A model generated the notes under the pieces. It was not told the DNA's origin, ran no database searches, and saw nothing but the letters and a program-made list of their open reading frames with translations. Positions 23,842 to 32,751 of a DNA stretch of 64,000 nucleotides are shown in pieces. Position 1 is the stretch's first letter. The number at the start of each line of letters is the position of its first letter. Position numbers and translations under genes: made by a program. This DNA is from Tangfeifania diversioriginum. GTDB taxonomy: Bacteria > Bacteroidota > Bacteroidia > Bacteroidales > Prolixibacteraceae. Location: contig CAMCBW010000012.1 in the NCBI GenBank assembly GCA_945873105.1, forward strand, positions 55,101-119,100, written 5' to 3'.

Positions 23842-24104
23842 AGAACGCAGGGAACGCAAAGAGGACTTAACGATATATCATGATTTTTACAAATATTGGT
23901 CAGTTTAGTGTTGAAGCTAATATTTGCCAAGCCAAAACATTAATTTAATAATTCTAGTAGAGCGCACAGATACTCACCGAAACATACTTTGCGTTTCCCT
24001 GCGTCCTTTGCGCGACAATTTTTTAATAATTCAAGTACAACGCACAAATACTCCCGGAAACATACCTTGCGTTTCCCTGCGTCCTTTGCGCGACAATTTT
24101 TTCT
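23842..24104. repeat. CGCAAAG family repeat with a 78-bp tandem duplication
   Basis: A left arm (AGAACGCAGGGAACGCAAAG, from 23842) faces complementary TTGCGTTTCCCTGCGTCC at the right. The right part exists twice as imperfect 78-nt direct copies (23947-24024 and 24025-24102), each ending in TTTGCGCGACAATTTTTT. The second copy ends six bases before the glycosyltransferase start. An 82-codon frame through the tandem is a by-product of the duplication. Confidence 0.8.
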
Positions 24105-24107
24105 ACC

Positions 24108-25412
24108 ATGAAGATTGCACACATCATACCCGGTTCTGGCGGCAGTTTTTACTGCGGAAACTGCTTGCGTGACAGCAAATATGTCAAGGCTCTGAAAGAC
24201 TTGGGTCACCAGGTCATCAAGGTACCGATGTACCTGCCGCTTTTCGATGATGCCCACGACCTGGAGGAGGTGCCGGTTTTCTATGGGGCTGTTAATCTCT
24301 ACCTCAAGCAAAGGTTTCCGCTTTTCAGGCACATGCCAGCCTTTGTCGAGCATGCCCTGGACTCGAAAAGCGTGTTGCACCTTGCAGCCCGCAAAGCCGG
24401 ATCCACCAGGGCCAAGGGGCTTGAAGAGATGACGCTCTCCATGTTATTGGGAGAAGAGGGACTGCAAAAAGCGGAACTCGACCGCATGGTTGACTGGCTG
24501 GTCAACGAAGCAAAGCCGGATGTCATCCACCTCTCCAATGCGCTGTTGCTGGGTTTGGTCAGGACAATCAAAGAACGGTTGAAGGTTCCGGTTGTTTGCT
24601 CCCTTCAGGATGAAGACATCTGGGTGGATGTGATGTCCGATCAGCACCGGCAGGAAGTTTGGGACCTGATGAGCGAACGGGGGAAAGGGGTGGATGCCTT
24701 CATTCCGGTGAGTGATTATTACGCAGGCTATGTACGGACCAGGATGAAGATCAGGGATGAACAACTGCATACCGTCCATATCGGAGTCGATCCATACGAT
24801 TATTCTCCTGTGAAGATAAGTGCTAAAAAGCCGGCAATCGGCTATATTTCAAGAATGTGCGAGGAGAATGGGCTGGAGGTATTGGTTGATGCCTATCTAT
24901 TGCTGATGCAAAATCCCAGGTTTTCGGAGGTTACCCTTCAGATTACCGGTGGAAAAACCGATGATGACACCCAATTTATCAAGGAGTTGAAAAAGAAGAT
25001 TTCGGAGGCAAATCTTTCTGCGAATGTGTTTTGGATCGAGGAGTTTGAAGGGGAGGAGCGTCTTAATTTTTACGATACCGTGCGGCTCATATCCGTACCG
25101 GTATTGAATGGCGAGGCCTTCGGTCTCTACCAGCTGGAGGCCATGGCATCGGGTATCCCGATGGTGCAGCCTGCCCTTGGTGCATTCCCCGAAGTAATTG
25201 GAGCAAGTGGTGGCGGATTGATTTACGGTCCCAACGATGCAGCACACCTCTCCGAGGCACTCGCCTCCCTGATATTTGACGAGGAAAAACTGGAGGCATT
25301 GAGTGTGGCAGGAGTAGAGGGGGTCAAGACCCATTTCGATATACACAAGCAGGCAAAAAAGATGGTGGAGGTTTACGATCAGGTGTTATCCAATAAATCA
25401 AGCAAGATATGA
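24108..25412 (+). CDS. GT4-like glycosyltransferase
   Basis: 434 residues of GT-B type. The N-terminal donor-loop pattern is PGSGGSFYCGNCLRD, and the C-terminal half has GYISRMCEENGLEVLVDAY and the E-x7-E motif EAFGLYQLE followed by AMASGIPMVQP, typical of retaining GT4 enzymes using nucleotide sugars. No membrane segment; cytoplasmic. The stop TGA overlaps the ABC ATPase start (ATGA), so it is translationally linked to the transporter genes. Start ATG 24108 is unambiguous. Acceptor unknown; possible glycosylation partner of the exported products of this region (inference). Confidence 0.9.
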   Translation: MKIAHIIPGSGGSFYCGNCLRDSKYVKALKDLGHQVIKVPMYLPLFDDAHDLEEVPVFYGAVNLYLKQRFPLFRHMPAFVEHALDSKSVLHLAARKAGSTRAKGLEEMTLSMLLGEEGLQKAELDRMVDWLVNEAKPDVIHLSNALLLGLVRTIKERLKVPVVCSLQDEDIWVDVMSDQHRQEVWDLMSERGKGVDAFIPVSDYYAGYVRTRMKIRDEQLHTVHIGVDPYDYSPVKISAKKPAIGYISRMCEENGLEVLVDAYLLLMQNPRFSEVTLQITGGKTDDDTQFIKELKKKISEANLSANVFWIEEFEGEERLNFYDTVRLISVPVLNGEAFGLYQLEAMASGIPMVQPALGAFPEVIGASGGGLIYGPNDAAHLSEALASLIFDEEKLEALSVAGVEGVKTHFDIHKQAKKMVEVYDQVLSNKSSKI

Positions 25413-26092
25413 TGTTACTGCAACTTCAACAGATCACAAAGAGCTATTTGTCAGGATCTAATTCTCCCGGTAGGTTGATTTTGGATCAACTGGACCTCCA
25501 GGTTGCAGATGGAGAGAGCATTGCCATAACCGGACCTTCCGGGTCGGGGAAAACAACTTTGCTCAACCTGGTAGGGACACTGGATCGGCCGGATTCCGGT
25601 AAGATCTTGTTCGGCAACAGCGACCTTTCCGAAATGGATGACCGTCAATTGGCAATTTTCAGGAATGAGAAGATCGGGTTTGTTTTTCAGCAGCACTTCC
25701 TGTTGCCCCAGTTGACCCTTTGGGAAAATGTGCTGCTCCCTACGCTGGCCGGTGGTAAGGGCCAGAACCCTGAAAGCATCGAACGGGCAAAACGATTGAT
25801 TCAACGGGTTGGACTCACCCCCGTGATGCACCAGAAACCACCAACCCTTTCGGGAGGTGAATGCCAGCGTTGTGCGGTGGTTAGGGCACTGATCAACCGG
25901 CCACAGCTGCTGCTGGCTGATGAGCCGACGGGGGCACTCGACCAAAATTCCTCCGGAATATTGGCCGATTTGCTGGTCGAACTGAACAAGGAGGAGGGTG
26001 TCACCTTGCTGGTAGTTACCCATTCCGCAAGTGTGGCAGCCAAGATGGGACACAAATATTCACTGGCTAACGGGAAATTGGTGAATGGATAA
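25409..26092 (+). CDS. ABC transporter ATP-binding protein, LolD/MacB type
   Basis: 227 residues. Walker A GPSGSGKTT, Q-loop VFQQHFLLPQ, signature LSGGECQR (the usual Q after the signature motif is shifted), Walker B LLLADEPTGALD and switch His in VVTHS. Length and the DEPTGALD sequence match the LolD/MacB/FtsE group that works with FtsX-like permeases. ATG 25409 and ATG 25412 are adjacent; the first overlaps the upstream stop by four bases. The stop overlaps the permease start by eight bases. Energises lipoprotein, peptide or envelope export rather than solute import (family inference). Confidence 0.95.
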   Translation: MMLLQLQQITKSYLSGSNSPGRLILDQLDLQVADGESIAITGPSGSGKTTLLNLVGTLDRPDSGKILFGNSDLSEMDDRQLAIFRNEKIGFVFQQHFLLPQLTLWENVLLPTLAGGKGQNPESIERAKRLIQRVGLTPVMHQKPPTLSGGECQRCAVVRALINRPQLLLADEPTGALDQNSSGILADLLVELNKEEGVTLLVVTHSASVAAKMGHKYSLANGKLVNG

Positions 26093-29000
26093 GCTCACAA
26101 TCTGGACTTTCGTACTTCAATCGCTCCGGTACTACCGGAAGCTGAACCTGTCGGTGGTGTTGGGAATAGCCCTCAGTACAGCCATCCTGGTAGGAGCATT
26201 GGTGGTGGGCGATTCTGTACGGTATACGCTGCTTCAGTTGGTTCAGCAACGATTGGGGAAAACTTCCAGGGTCATCACAGCTGGAGAAAGGCTTTTCAGT
26301 CAGCAGTTGGCAACCGGAATTTCCGCTAAGACCGGGGCTAAGACCACTGCCTTGTTACGTTCCAATGGTTTTGGGGTGGTAGGAGGGGGAGAGAGCCGTG
26401 TGAACCAGCTGGCCGTTTGGGGAGTTGATAGCTTGTTTGGACAATTCGGAGCAAATCCGGCGCAATACAATTTTCAGGAGAATGAGGTGGCGATCAATGA
26501 AGAGGTGGCCCGACTGACAGGTTTAAAACCCGGGGACGAGTTCCTGCTAAGGGTGAACAAATTGAATACTTTTCCGGCCAACACCCCGTTTGTCTCTGTA
26601 AAAGAGAACAGTGTCGCAGTTTATGTCAGGATCAAGCACATCTTGAAAGCCAATGAATTGGGCAACTTTCAACTTCAAAACAGCCAGTCGGCTCCCCGTA
26701 ACCTCTTCGGTAACATCGACTGGCTCAACCGCCTGATGCAGCTTCAGGCGAAAGCCAATGTCATGCTCATCGGGGAGCCCTATGCCGGAAATGATCTGGA
26801 GAGTATTCTCAGGTCCCAATGGCAATTGGCAGATCTTAACCTGCAGATCCGGGAGAATCCCGAATTGGGCTATACGGAACTGATTTCCGACAGGGTCTTT
26901 GTAGAACCCTTTGTTGCCCAGTTTTGCCGGAAGAACATTCCGGGTGCCAACCCGCACTTCTCCTATTTTATCAACAGTTTTTCCGCTAACGGCCGTTCAA
27001 CTCCCTATTCATTTGTCTCTTCTGATCCGGAACTTACTGGTCAGCAGTTGGAGGTGAGTAAATGGCTGGCAGAAGACCTTCAACTCAAATCCAGCGACAG
27101 TGTCAGGATCTCCTATTTCGAGGTAGGACCGCAACGAAGGTTGGTGGAGAAAGACACGGTATTTGTGGTCACCGGGCTTTTTGAGCAGGTGGGCGAGCGG
27201 GCCGACAAGAACCTGATGCCGGTCATTCCCGGGCTATCGGATGCCGGTAATTGCCGCGACTGGAAGACCGGCGTACCAGTTGACCTGAAGAAGATCCGGC
27301 CCAAAGATGAGGCCTATTGGAAGAGTTCCGGAGGGGCTCCGAAGGCTTTTGTCTCTTTGGCTACGGCCCAAAAATTGTGGGGAAACCGCTTTGGTGAAAC
27401 CACAGCAATCAGGATATCGGGATTACGGGCTGCCGATTTGGCGCAAACAATTCTTACCGGACTTGATCCTGCGGATGCCGGGTTTCAGTTTAGCGATGCC
27501 AAAACAGAGGGAGACCAGGCTGCGAGCACCGGGGTGGACTTCGGACAGTTGTTCATCGGGTTGAGTTTCTTCGTGCTCTTTGCTGCTGTATTGTTAACGA
27601 TCATTCTCTTCCGTCTCTTCCTGAACTACCGGAAAACAGAGATTGGCACCTTGTCTGCCATGGGTTTTTCCATTCCCCTCCTGCGAAAGCTCTATCTGAA
27701 AGAGGCAGGGATCTATGTTTTGACAGGGATCCTGGTAGGCATTCCATTGGGAATTGGGTACAATTATTTGATATTAAGAGCAGTAAATTCCATTTGGGTA
27801 GACATTGTTCGTACTTCCGCGGTTCAGATGCACCTTACATGGTCTTCCATTCTTGTCGGAAGCATGGTCATTGGTTTGGTATCCCTCTTTACCATCTGGA
27901 TGGTGTTGAATCGTTTCCTGAAAAGGCAACTGATTTCCTTGCAACGAAAATCTGCTGCCGAAAGGGCAACGACTGGCAGATCCTCTTTGGTGATAGCCTC
28001 CATTTTGCTGCTTTCCTCCCTGTTTCTGCTGTTTTTCAAAGGATTCAGAAATGGGGAAATCAACCCCGAATATTTCCTGATCAGTGGTTTTGGATTGCTG
28101 CCAGGTTTGATCTTTTTAACCGATTGGCTTACCAGGAAGTTGACCTCCGGAAAAACCAGCACCAAATTTACCCTGGGTCGCTTTACCCTGCACCGAATGG
28201 CCTCGGAGCGCTCCCGCAACATGATGATCATAAGTTTTTTGGCGACAGGCATTTTTATGGTTTTCTCCACCGGTTTAAACCGGAAAGAGGTGACCAAAAA
28301 TTCGGAAAAAGCCTCCTCCGGCACCGGAGGATTCAATTACTTCCTTGAGACAAGCATTCCCATACTGACCAACCCCGAAACCCCCAATGGAAGAATGGAG
28401 TTGGATCTTCCGGAGGAGGCAATAATCGTTCCGTTTCAGGTCAGAAGAGGAGATGATGCAAGTTGCCTGAACCTGAACCGGATCCTGCAACCCGAGATCA
28501 TTGCCTGCAATCCGGCACTATTCGACCGAAGGTCCGCCTTCTCTTTTGTCAGCAGCAGCAGTGAGCTGGACCCCATCCACCCCTGGCTTTCGTTGGAGCA
28601 AACCCTGGAGGGGGGTCTGTTACCGGCCATTGCCGACCAGGGGGTGATCCAGTGGGGAATGGGTAAAAGTGTGGGGGATACCCTGTTTTACAAGGATGAG
28701 GAGGGACGGGAATTGCGGTTGAAGCTGATTGGCGGATTGGCTGGTTCAGTCTTGCAGGGCAAAGTGATTATCTCAGCGGAAAATTTCTCCAGGGCCTTTC
28801 CTTCCATTAGCGGAAGTTCCCTCTTTCTTTTGGATCTTCCCGGCAAGGAGCAAGCCATGAAGGAGCTCAAAAGCAGCTGGCATGCCTATGGGCCAGAGGT
28901 GGTCACCACAAGGGAGAGATTGATTACCTTTTACTCGGTTGAAAGCACCTATCTTCATATTTTTCTCCTGCTGGGAGCTATAGCTCTGCTGATTGGCACC

Positions 29001-29327
29001 CTGGGACTTGGAATCTTGCTTTACCGGATCACAGTAGAGCAGTTGCCTGAGTATGCCTTGATGTCGGCTTTGGGATTTCACCCTTCACAACTTTTCAGGT
29101 TGTTGATGATCGAAAGATGGTACATCATACTGGTGTCAGTTTTGGTGGGTATCCTCCCTGCATTGGTGAGTTCGTTGCCTTCCCTGACCTCCCCGCTCTA
29201 TGCCAGTCTTTGGGTTTGGCCGCCAGCCATCTTGATCCTGGTAATTTTAAGTGGTTTGGCAGGAAGTTTTGTTGCCATCAAAATGGCTTTCAGACAGCGA
29301 TTGGCTGCTGCTTTGAAGAGCGAGTGA
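26085..29327 (+). CDS. FtsX-like ABC permease (large, two FtsX domains)
   Basis: 1080 residues. One N-terminal helix (about 22-42), a large periplasmic domain, then an FtsX domain with three helices (about 490-620), a further pair of helices (about 635-680), a second periplasmic domain, and a second FtsX domain (about 965-1075). This is the duplicated DevC/YbbP-type layout. No substrate-binding residues can be named. Translationally overlapped with the ATPase, so the pair forms a transporter or mechanotransmitter. The adjacent glycosyltransferase and operon order suggest a role in envelope assembly; specificity unknown. Confidence 0.9.
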   Translation: MDKLTIWTFVLQSLRYYRKLNLSVVLGIALSTAILVGALVVGDSVRYTLLQLVQQRLGKTSRVITAGERLFSQQLATGISAKTGAKTTALLRSNGFGVVGGGESRVNQLAVWGVDSLFGQFGANPAQYNFQENEVAINEEVARLTGLKPGDEFLLRVNKLNTFPANTPFVSVKENSVAVYVRIKHILKANELGNFQLQNSQSAPRNLFGNIDWLNRLMQLQAKANVMLIGEPYAGNDLESILRSQWQLADLNLQIRENPELGYTELISDRVFVEPFVAQFCRKNIPGANPHFSYFINSFSANGRSTPYSFVSSDPELTGQQLEVSKWLAEDLQLKSSDSVRISYFEVGPQRRLVEKDTVFVVTGLFEQVGERADKNLMPVIPGLSDAGNCRDWKTGVPVDLKKIRPKDEAYWKSSGGAPKAFVSLATAQKLWGNRFGETTAIRISGLRAADLAQTILTGLDPADAGFQFSDAKTEGDQAASTGVDFGQLFIGLSFFVLFAAVLLTIILFRLFLNYRKTEIGTLSAMGFSIPLLRKLYLKEAGIYVLTGILVGIPLGIGYNYLILRAVNSIWVDIVRTSAVQMHLTWSSILVGSMVIGLVSLFTIWMVLNRFLKRQLISLQRKSAAERATTGRSSLVIASILLLSSLFLLFFKGFRNGEINPEYFLISGFGLLPGLIFLTDWLTRKLTSGKTSTKFTLGRFTLHRMASERSRNMMIISFLATGIFMVFSTGLNRKEVTKNSEKASSGTGGFNYFLETSIPILTNPETPNGRMELDLPEEAIIVPFQVRRGDDASCLNLNRILQPEIIACNPALFDRRSAFSFVSSSSELDPIHPWLSLEQTLEGGLLPAIADQGVIQWGMGKSVGDTLFYKDEEGRELRLKLIGGLAGSVLQGKVIISAENFSRAFPSISGSSLFLLDLPGKEQAMKELKSSWHAYGPEVVTTRERLITFYSVESTYLHIFLLLGAIALLIGTLGLGILLYRITVEQLPEYALMSALGFHPSQLFRLLMIERWYIILVSVLVGILPALVSSLPSLTSPLYASLWVWPPAILILVILSGLAGSFVAIKMAFRQRLAAALKSE

Positions 29328-29468
29328 GATCGAGCATCCAGCGCATTAATTTTCCTCCTTCACTTCTCGAATGCGTATAAATTTTCAGTTGTACGGAACG
29401 GTTTAACTGCAATAAATTTATGCGCTTTTGTGCTAATAATTCATTTTTTTTTATGATATTGGCAGTAC

Positions 29469-29498
29469 TTGCTATCGCTTTGATTCAAAATATTTTGG
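29469..29498 (+). promoter_or_regulatory. Candidate promoter of PEGA gene 1
   Basis: TTG at 29469-29471, a 19-nt spacer and TATTTTGG at 29491-29498, one mismatch from the TAnnTTTG -7 box, 27 nt before the ATG. The 198-nt gap before it (29328-29525) is otherwise A/T-rich and without features. Confidence 0.45.
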
Positions 29499-29525
29499 AT
29501 ACTTAATTTTAGCTCGTATTAAGCC

Positions 29526-30941
29526 ATGAAGCATTTTCTTCTCTCACTCATTCTGGTGGTCTGTTCAACCTCAGTTTGGTCTCAGACACTATCCGTAAAA
29601 TCTTTTAAATTACTGGAAGATGTAAGTTATGAAGGGGCTGGTTTGCCTGTCAGGGACCAGAACGGAGATATTTGTGCACTCGTAAAGGTTGTCACAGCAG
29701 AAACGGATTTTGAATGTGACGGCGGTATGTCGGGTATTGTCAAAATGGAGCGCAAGAACAATGGTTTTTGGCTCTTTATACCCTCCGGATCCAAACGAAT
29801 TACCATTAAACACGACAAATTGGGGGTATTGAGGGATTACGCTTATCCTGAAGCAATTACAGCCGGGGCCATCTATGAGATGGTATTGACCGACGAAAAA
29901 GTGAAGACCATTGTTGTCAACCAGGAGGAGAAAAACACCATTGTCTGGTTGGTGGTCAAAACAGCGCCGGTAGGGGCTGACCTTTACATCAACGATGTAA
30001 AACGAGGCGTAACACCACTCACCCTGAAATTGACCAATGGGAGGTATTCCTACTACCTCGATAAACCAAAATACAACAGGTTGGCAGGCGATTTCATCCT
30101 GACAGGGGAGGAGCCGGACGGGAAAAAGGAGTTGACGCTTAATATGTTACAGGCTATTGCCATGCTGAAAATTGGTACAGAACCAGAAACTGGGGCTACC
30201 GTGCTGTTGGATGGCAAGGAGATCTCTCAAAAAACACCAGTTTCCATTGAAGCCATGAAGTTGGGTAAATACAGTGTGGTTGTTCAGAAGGAGATGTATT
30301 TGCCGGCAAGTGAGGAGATTACAATAACCAACAATGATACCATTCTGCGTACCTACCAACTGAAACCAAATTTTGGGACTGTTGGAGTCACTGCCCCGGA
30401 AGATGCTATGATTTACATTGACAGTGTATTAGTTGGAAAGGGATTTTACCACAACAGGATAGCTCCCGGTATTCATACCTTTCAAGCCAAAAAGGAACAG
30501 GTGAGGTTCAAAACAGAGACCCTGAACATTGTTTCCGGGGACCAAAAGACCGTTAACCTGGTTGTTCAAACGGATCAGGGTACCATTGAAATCAACTCAG
30601 AACCTTCGAAGGCGACTGTTTACATCAACGAGAAGAACTTCGGCAAGACTCCTTTTCGCATCACCAAGATGCAGGTCGGAAAGTACTACATCAAACTGGA
30701 GAAGGAGGGATTCGAGCCGGTCAATATGCCAATTGTCGTGGAAGAGAATGTTTCAGCACCAGTCAGTGTTACGTTGAAGGCGCTGCCCATCGCTGCGGCA
30801 GATTCTACCCACACTGTCACAACGGTTCCATCTGCCCCGAATGATTCGCTCAAAACCATTGAAAAGATTCAGAAGCAGGTTGGGGTCAAGTACAAACAGG
30901 TTGAATCATGGGGAAAAAAGATGATTTCGAAGATCAAATAG
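29526..30941 (+). CDS. Exported PEGA-domain protein 1
   Basis: 471 residues with a signal peptide (MKHFLLSLILVVCSTSVWSQ). An N-terminal beta-rich domain of about 110 residues (VKSFKLLEDVSYEG...) is shared with the convergent paralogue. Four PEGA-type repeats follow at about 140-210, 222-290, 297-365 and 368-437, each with the pattern GA-x-Y/VLLDG-x-TP. A basic C-terminus ends in KKMISKIK. PEGA domains are surface-layer-type beta sandwiches with unknown ligand. Unlike paralogue 2 it has no C-terminal barrel. Convergent with paralogue 2 with an 8-nt gap. Confidence 0.88.
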   Translation: MKHFLLSLILVVCSTSVWSQTLSVKSFKLLEDVSYEGAGLPVRDQNGDICALVKVVTAETDFECDGGMSGIVKMERKNNGFWLFIPSGSKRITIKHDKLGVLRDYAYPEAITAGAIYEMVLTDEKVKTIVVNQEEKNTIVWLVVKTAPVGADLYINDVKRGVTPLTLKLTNGRYSYYLDKPKYNRLAGDFILTGEEPDGKKELTLNMLQAIAMLKIGTEPETGATVLLDGKEISQKTPVSIEAMKLGKYSVVVQKEMYLPASEEITITNNDTILRTYQLKPNFGTVGVTAPEDAMIYIDSVLVGKGFYHNRIAPGIHTFQAKKEQVRFKTETLNIVSGDQKTVNLVVQTDQGTIEINSEPSKATVYINEKNFGKTPFRITKMQVGKYYIKLEKEGFEPVNMPIVVEENVSAPVSVTLKALPIAAADSTHTVTTVPSAPNDSLKTIEKIQKQVGVKYKQVESWGKKMISKIK

Positions 30942-30955
30942 GGCTGCGCCTATTT
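30936..30955. terminator. Compact bidirectional hairpin over two stop codons
   Basis: AAATAGG (30936-30942) pairs with CCTATTT (30949-30955) around a 6-nt loop. The stop codons of the two convergent PEGA genes lie in the stem. T run is short, so terminator strength is uncertain. Confidence 0.5.
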
Positions 30956-32677
30956 TCCAAACCCAAATCCAATTCCAAATTGAGGTGCTGTCTGTGATTC
31001 TCCCAAGATGTTTTTGTGGTTGATCAATCCGATCGATGCCGCGATGGGCCCGAACCGGAAAATCAACCCGCCTTCGAAGGCAGTCCCGTTGTAGCTCATT
31101 CCGGAAAATGATTCCTCCTCCTGGTTGTAGCCTGCTCCTGTGTAGAGGTAAACTTTTCTGCCAAATCTAAAAATCAGTCCTCCTGTCAGCAACAATACAT
31201 CCACCTCCTCCTTTGAACCTTTGTTCCCTGAAATATAGAGACCAACATTCTTGCATGATCCATACCTTAATCCGATATTGGTATAATTGCTGAAGGAATA
31301 CTGGAGGAACCTGGCCTTGTAGTGTTTAGATTTTACCCGTTTTTCTTCCGTTTTTGTTGGAGCAAGGCTTTTGGCCTCTTCAGCGCTCTTCACTTCGTTG
31401 ACGTTCAGTCCCTTTTCTGCGGTTTTCAGGGAGAGGGTTTCATTGATTTCGGAAGGTTTGTCTTCTACCACCGTGACCGATTTGGTAAGGGAGCCATATC
31501 CCTCCTTCTCCAGTCTGATTTCGTAAATGCCAGCTAATAGTTGTTTGATTGTCAAAGGGGTAACACCTTTTCGTACCCCGTTTAGATAGACGACTGTTTC
31601 GATGGGATTGGTTTCCACCGTGATGTCCCCCAATTGCGGTTGCGGCGTCAGCATGATCCCCACTGAATCTCCCAATTCTATCATCCTGTCCCGCCTGTCG
31701 GGGTTGTAGAACTCTACCCTTGTTTCAAAGGTATGAAGGCCGGCAAGCACCTTTCCGGTGTAATACTCATTCCCGACCTGGATCCCATCGATCAAAATAT
31801 CAGCTTTGGGTTTGGTCTGGATGGTCACAATACCAAAATTGGCGGTAAGCTCCAGCGCGGCTTCCGATACAACACCAACCTCCACTGCGACCTCCATGGA
31901 CTTGGGCTGGAAATACTCCTTTTTGATCGTCACCTTGTGGGTCCCACTCTTGATTTTGTCGAAAGTAAAGGGTGTTTTTTGCTCCATCTCCTCGTCATCA
32001 ATCAGGACGGTGGCACCTTCTTCGGGATAGGAGGTGACTTTTATTCCGCCGAATACCGGTTTGAGTTCCACATTCAATACCTTTTTGCCCTCTAACTCCT
32101 CTCCGGTAATCTCTATGGCTCCTGCATGGTTTGAATACATCACCTTTTCCAGTCTGTACGTGTAATTACCAGGTAGTTCCTTGATCTGGATGGGTGTGCG
32201 GCCAACCAGCAGATCGTTGATGTAAAGTTCTGCACCTGCCGGTACAGTGGTTACCACCAGTGAAGTAGATTTAATCCCTTCATCAGAAACTGTGACGATT
32301 TTGCCGGTAGCCAGAATCAACTCATAGACCGTAGCTTTGACAATGGTTTCAGGATAGGCATAATCTTCCAGCTGCCCAAGCTGTTCGTGTTTGACAGTCA
32401 GTCGCTTGGATCCTTGAGGCACGTACAACCAAAATTCACCTGTTTTCTTTACAATATCCCAGATTCCTGCGGGGCCCCCATCCCATTTAAAGCCATTCTC
32501 GGTGGTAACTACTTTGATGATCGCACACAGATCCCCATTTTGATCTTTTTTTGGGAAATTGACCCTGGCATCCAGGTCATTGTTCAAAGTCCTGAACGAC
32601 TTTACTGCAATGTTTTGTGTCAAACCCATCCAGCTACACCCCAGGAGGAGTACAAGAAATACTGTGAACTGCTTCAT
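30950..32677 (-). CDS. Exported PEGA-domain protein 2 with C-terminal beta-barrel-like part
   Basis: 575 residues. Signal peptide MKQFTVFLVLLLGCSWMGLTQ, then the same N-terminal domain as paralogue 1 (VKSFRTLNNDLDARVNFPKKDQNGDLCAIIKVVT), then four PEGA repeats (about 140-205, 212-280, 285-350, 355-425). After a polar linker, residues about 455-575 show alternating hydrophobic strands and a terminal FGFGK, typical of a small outer-membrane beta-barrel domain. This suggests the PEGA stack is tethered to the outer membrane. It lies 74 nt downstream of the LPP20-like gene on the same strand and may be in one unit with it. Confidence 0.87.
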   Translation of the reverse strand: MKQFTVFLVLLLGCSWMGLTQNIAVKSFRTLNNDLDARVNFPKKDQNGDLCAIIKVVTTENGFKWDGGPAGIWDIVKKTGEFWLYVPQGSKRLTVKHEQLGQLEDYAYPETIVKATVYELILATGKIVTVSDEGIKSTSLVVTTVPAGAELYINDLLVGRTPIQIKELPGNYTYRLEKVMYSNHAGAIEITGEELEGKKVLNVELKPVFGGIKVTSYPEEGATVLIDDEEMEQKTPFTFDKIKSGTHKVTIKKEYFQPKSMEVAVEVGVVSEAALELTANFGIVTIQTKPKADILIDGIQVGNEYYTGKVLAGLHTFETRVEFYNPDRRDRMIELGDSVGIMLTPQPQLGDITVETNPIETVVYLNGVRKGVTPLTIKQLLAGIYEIRLEKEGYGSLTKSVTVVEDKPSEINETLSLKTAEKGLNVNEVKSAEEAKSLAPTKTEEKRVKSKHYKARFLQYSFSNYTNIGLRYGSCKNVGLYISGNKGSKEEVDVLLLTGGLIFRFGRKVYLYTGAGYNQEEESFSGMSYNGTAFEGGLIFRFGPIAASIGLINHKNILGESQTAPQFGIGFGFGK

Positions 32678-32751
32678 AATATGTATATTAAGTTTGTCAG
32701 GTTGAAAAATCGCGGGATGACCTTCCTGTCATTAGTTCTGCGTTTGGTTGT

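Noticed and set aside
23924..24172. 82-codon frame with repeated peptide
   Set aside because: Its repeats come directly from the 78-bp DNA duplication; overlaps the real glycosyltransferase start.
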